Below, piece by piece: positions 23,979 to 24,532 of a stretch of 24,532 nt of DNA (positions are counted from its first letter, which is position 1; each line of letters begins with the position of its first letter). The position numbers and the translations under genes are program-made. Source of the DNA: JAQBGV01 sp032128395 (GTDB lineage Bacteria > Planctomycetota > UBA8108 > UBA1146); the NCBI GenBank assembly GCA_032128395.1, contig JAQBGV010000031.1:1-24532 (forward strand), read 5' to 3'. The notes under the pieces were generated by a model, which was not told where the DNA came from, ran no database searches, and saw only the letters and a program-made list of their open reading frames with translations.

Positions 23979-24020
23979 GGCGTCAGGATACGCGTTCGTG
24001 CCCCCTTCCGGGAGGAACCG
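23979..24020. promoter_or_regulatory. Short divergent intergenic region, cupin and ACT genes
   Basis: The 42-bp gap holds TATCCT on the minus strand (23985-23990), 6 nt from the cupin ATG, suggesting a leaderless cupin transcript. On the plus strand GGGAGG (24010-24015) lies 5 nt before the TTG of the ACT gene. The plus-strand promoter must lie within the cupin gene. No good -35 was found for the minus side. Confidence 0.35.
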
Positions 24021-24422
24021 TTGAATCGACCGCGACTCGTTCTCGAGCCGGGCCTCTATGCCGTGATCCATGGGGCAGTGTTCCCTTCGGTCGACCCCCT
24101 CGATGGCTGCTTGCGTGCCGATCTGGCCGCGGCGGGGGAGCAGAGCGCGGTGAGGCCGGAGGCGGAGGTTCCCGAAGGGATGGCGGCGGAGCGCGGGTGG
24201 CGCTGGTTGCGCGTGGTCGGTCCGCTGGATTTCAGCGCGGTGGGGATCCTCGCCGGGATCGCCGCGCCCCTCGCCCGCGAAGGGGTGTCGATCTTCGTGC
24301 TGTCGACCTACGAGACCGATCATCTGCTGCTCCGGGAAGCGGATCTGGATCGGGCGGTGGAGGCGCTGCAGGGGGAGGGCTACCGGATCGAAGGCGATTT
24401 GGGACTGGCTCGCCGAAGGTGA
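24021..24422 (+). CDS. Small ACT-domain protein (ACT_7/CASTOR-like)
   Basis: A 133-residue cytosolic protein ending in a CASTOR/ACT_7-type ACT domain: WRWLRVVGPLDFSAVGILAG, IAAPLAREGVSIFVLSTYETD and HLLLREADLDRAVEALQGEG match the beta-alpha-beta-beta-alpha-beta order. ACT domains usually bind amino acids, and here the protein has no attached enzyme, so it may be a stand-alone sensor or regulator. The start is TTG at 24021, chosen because GGGAGG lies 5 nt upstream and the LVLEPGLYAVI segment typical of the family N-terminus follows. The frame is open far upstream (to 23604), but that stretch is antisense to the cupin gene and not protein-like. Confidence 0.75.
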   Translation: MNRPRLVLEPGLYAVIHGAVFPSVDPLDGCLRADLAAAGEQSAVRPEAEVPEGMAAERGWRWLRVVGPLDFSAVGILAGIAAPLAREGVSIFVLSTYETDHLLLREADLDRAVEALQGEGYRIEGDLGLARRR

Positions 24423-24532
24423 TGCCCGTCCCGGACCGCCGCCGGTACTCCGACGAAAAACGATCGCTGAGCGATGCTCGCGAGAACGTGAGAAGAGCTG
24501 CGGTCCAGCGGGCGAGTGTCCGGGACAGGCAT
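24422..24532. repeat. Inverted repeat after the ACT gene
   Basis: A 15-nt sequence at 24422-24436 (ATGCCCGTCCCGGAC) recurs inverted at 24518-24532 with one mismatch, 81 nt apart. A shorter palindrome ATCGCTGAGCGAT (24463-24475) lies between. No gene is convincing here. A minus-strand ATG frame beginning at the window edge runs into the ACT gene and ends. The nature of the repeat cannot be settled because the window stops at its right arm. Confidence 0.4.

Noticed and set aside
1..24532. CRISPR array, tRNA, rRNA, insertion sequence or phage genes
   Set aside because: No regularly spaced repeats, cloverleaf-like sequences, transposase or phage motifs were seen on either strand.

Overview
The window is about 24.5 kb of GC-rich chromosomal DNA from a Gram-negative (diderm) bacterium. 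It carries an LptD-type outer-membrane protein and an LpxL-type late acyltransferase, which point to an LPS-bearing outer membrane. It also encodes a small secreted protein ending in paired dockerin-like EF-hands with a proline-rich, cysteine-containing tail (GGPPPPAPFPGCG...), a style I associate with Planctomycetota. A planctomycete-like organism is my inference; no rRNA, tRNA or other definitive marker is present. I see no insertion sequence, phage gene, CRISPR array or integration site. The content is chromosomal housekeeping plus envelope genes.

Layout. (1) Positions 1-211 are non-coding and hold two copies of a hairpin-forming, REP-like repeat. (2) Positions 212-10112 are a minus-strand block of four exported or envelope proteins, read right to left: a membrane-anchored protein of about 11 carboxypeptidase-regulatory-like domains; a TPR lipoprotein with a thioredoxin-like domain lacking CXXC; a secreted protein with an amidotransferase-like fold and a very acidic insert; and LptD. 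The gaps between them (about 150-270 bp) contain recognisable hairpins and promoters, so this is probably a set of separate units and not one operon. (3) Positions 10306-13629 on the plus strand carry comEC (DNA uptake channel) and mtnA (methionine salvage). (4) Positions 13651-14502, minus: the dockerin-tailed secreted protein. (5) Positions 14628-17078, minus: a tight operon lpxL-purC-purE with an ATGA stop/start overlap and a 4-nt gap. (6) Positions 17197-18537, plus: a radical SAM enzyme with unusual C-x8-C-x2-C spacing, divergent from lpxL. (7) Positions 18648-23978, minus: a ChrR-type cupin, then a 2-oxoglutarate dehydrogenase of the mycobacterial KGD type (E2-like acyltransferase domain fused to E1), then RNase D translationally coupled to it by a GTGA overlap. 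(8) Positions 24021-24422, plus: a small ACT-domain protein with a TTG start.

The two most notable points are as follows. The kgd gene is split by a 2-nt expansion in a CG dinucleotide run near 22990-22998, which is either a real mutation or a consensus error. Three genes (mtnA, the radical SAM gene and the cupin gene) have a -10-like hexamer 6-7 nt before the ATG and no Shine-Dalgarno, suggesting leaderless transcripts. I did not find a convincing new multi-gene system. The remaining observations concern unusual domain architectures and non-coding repeats.
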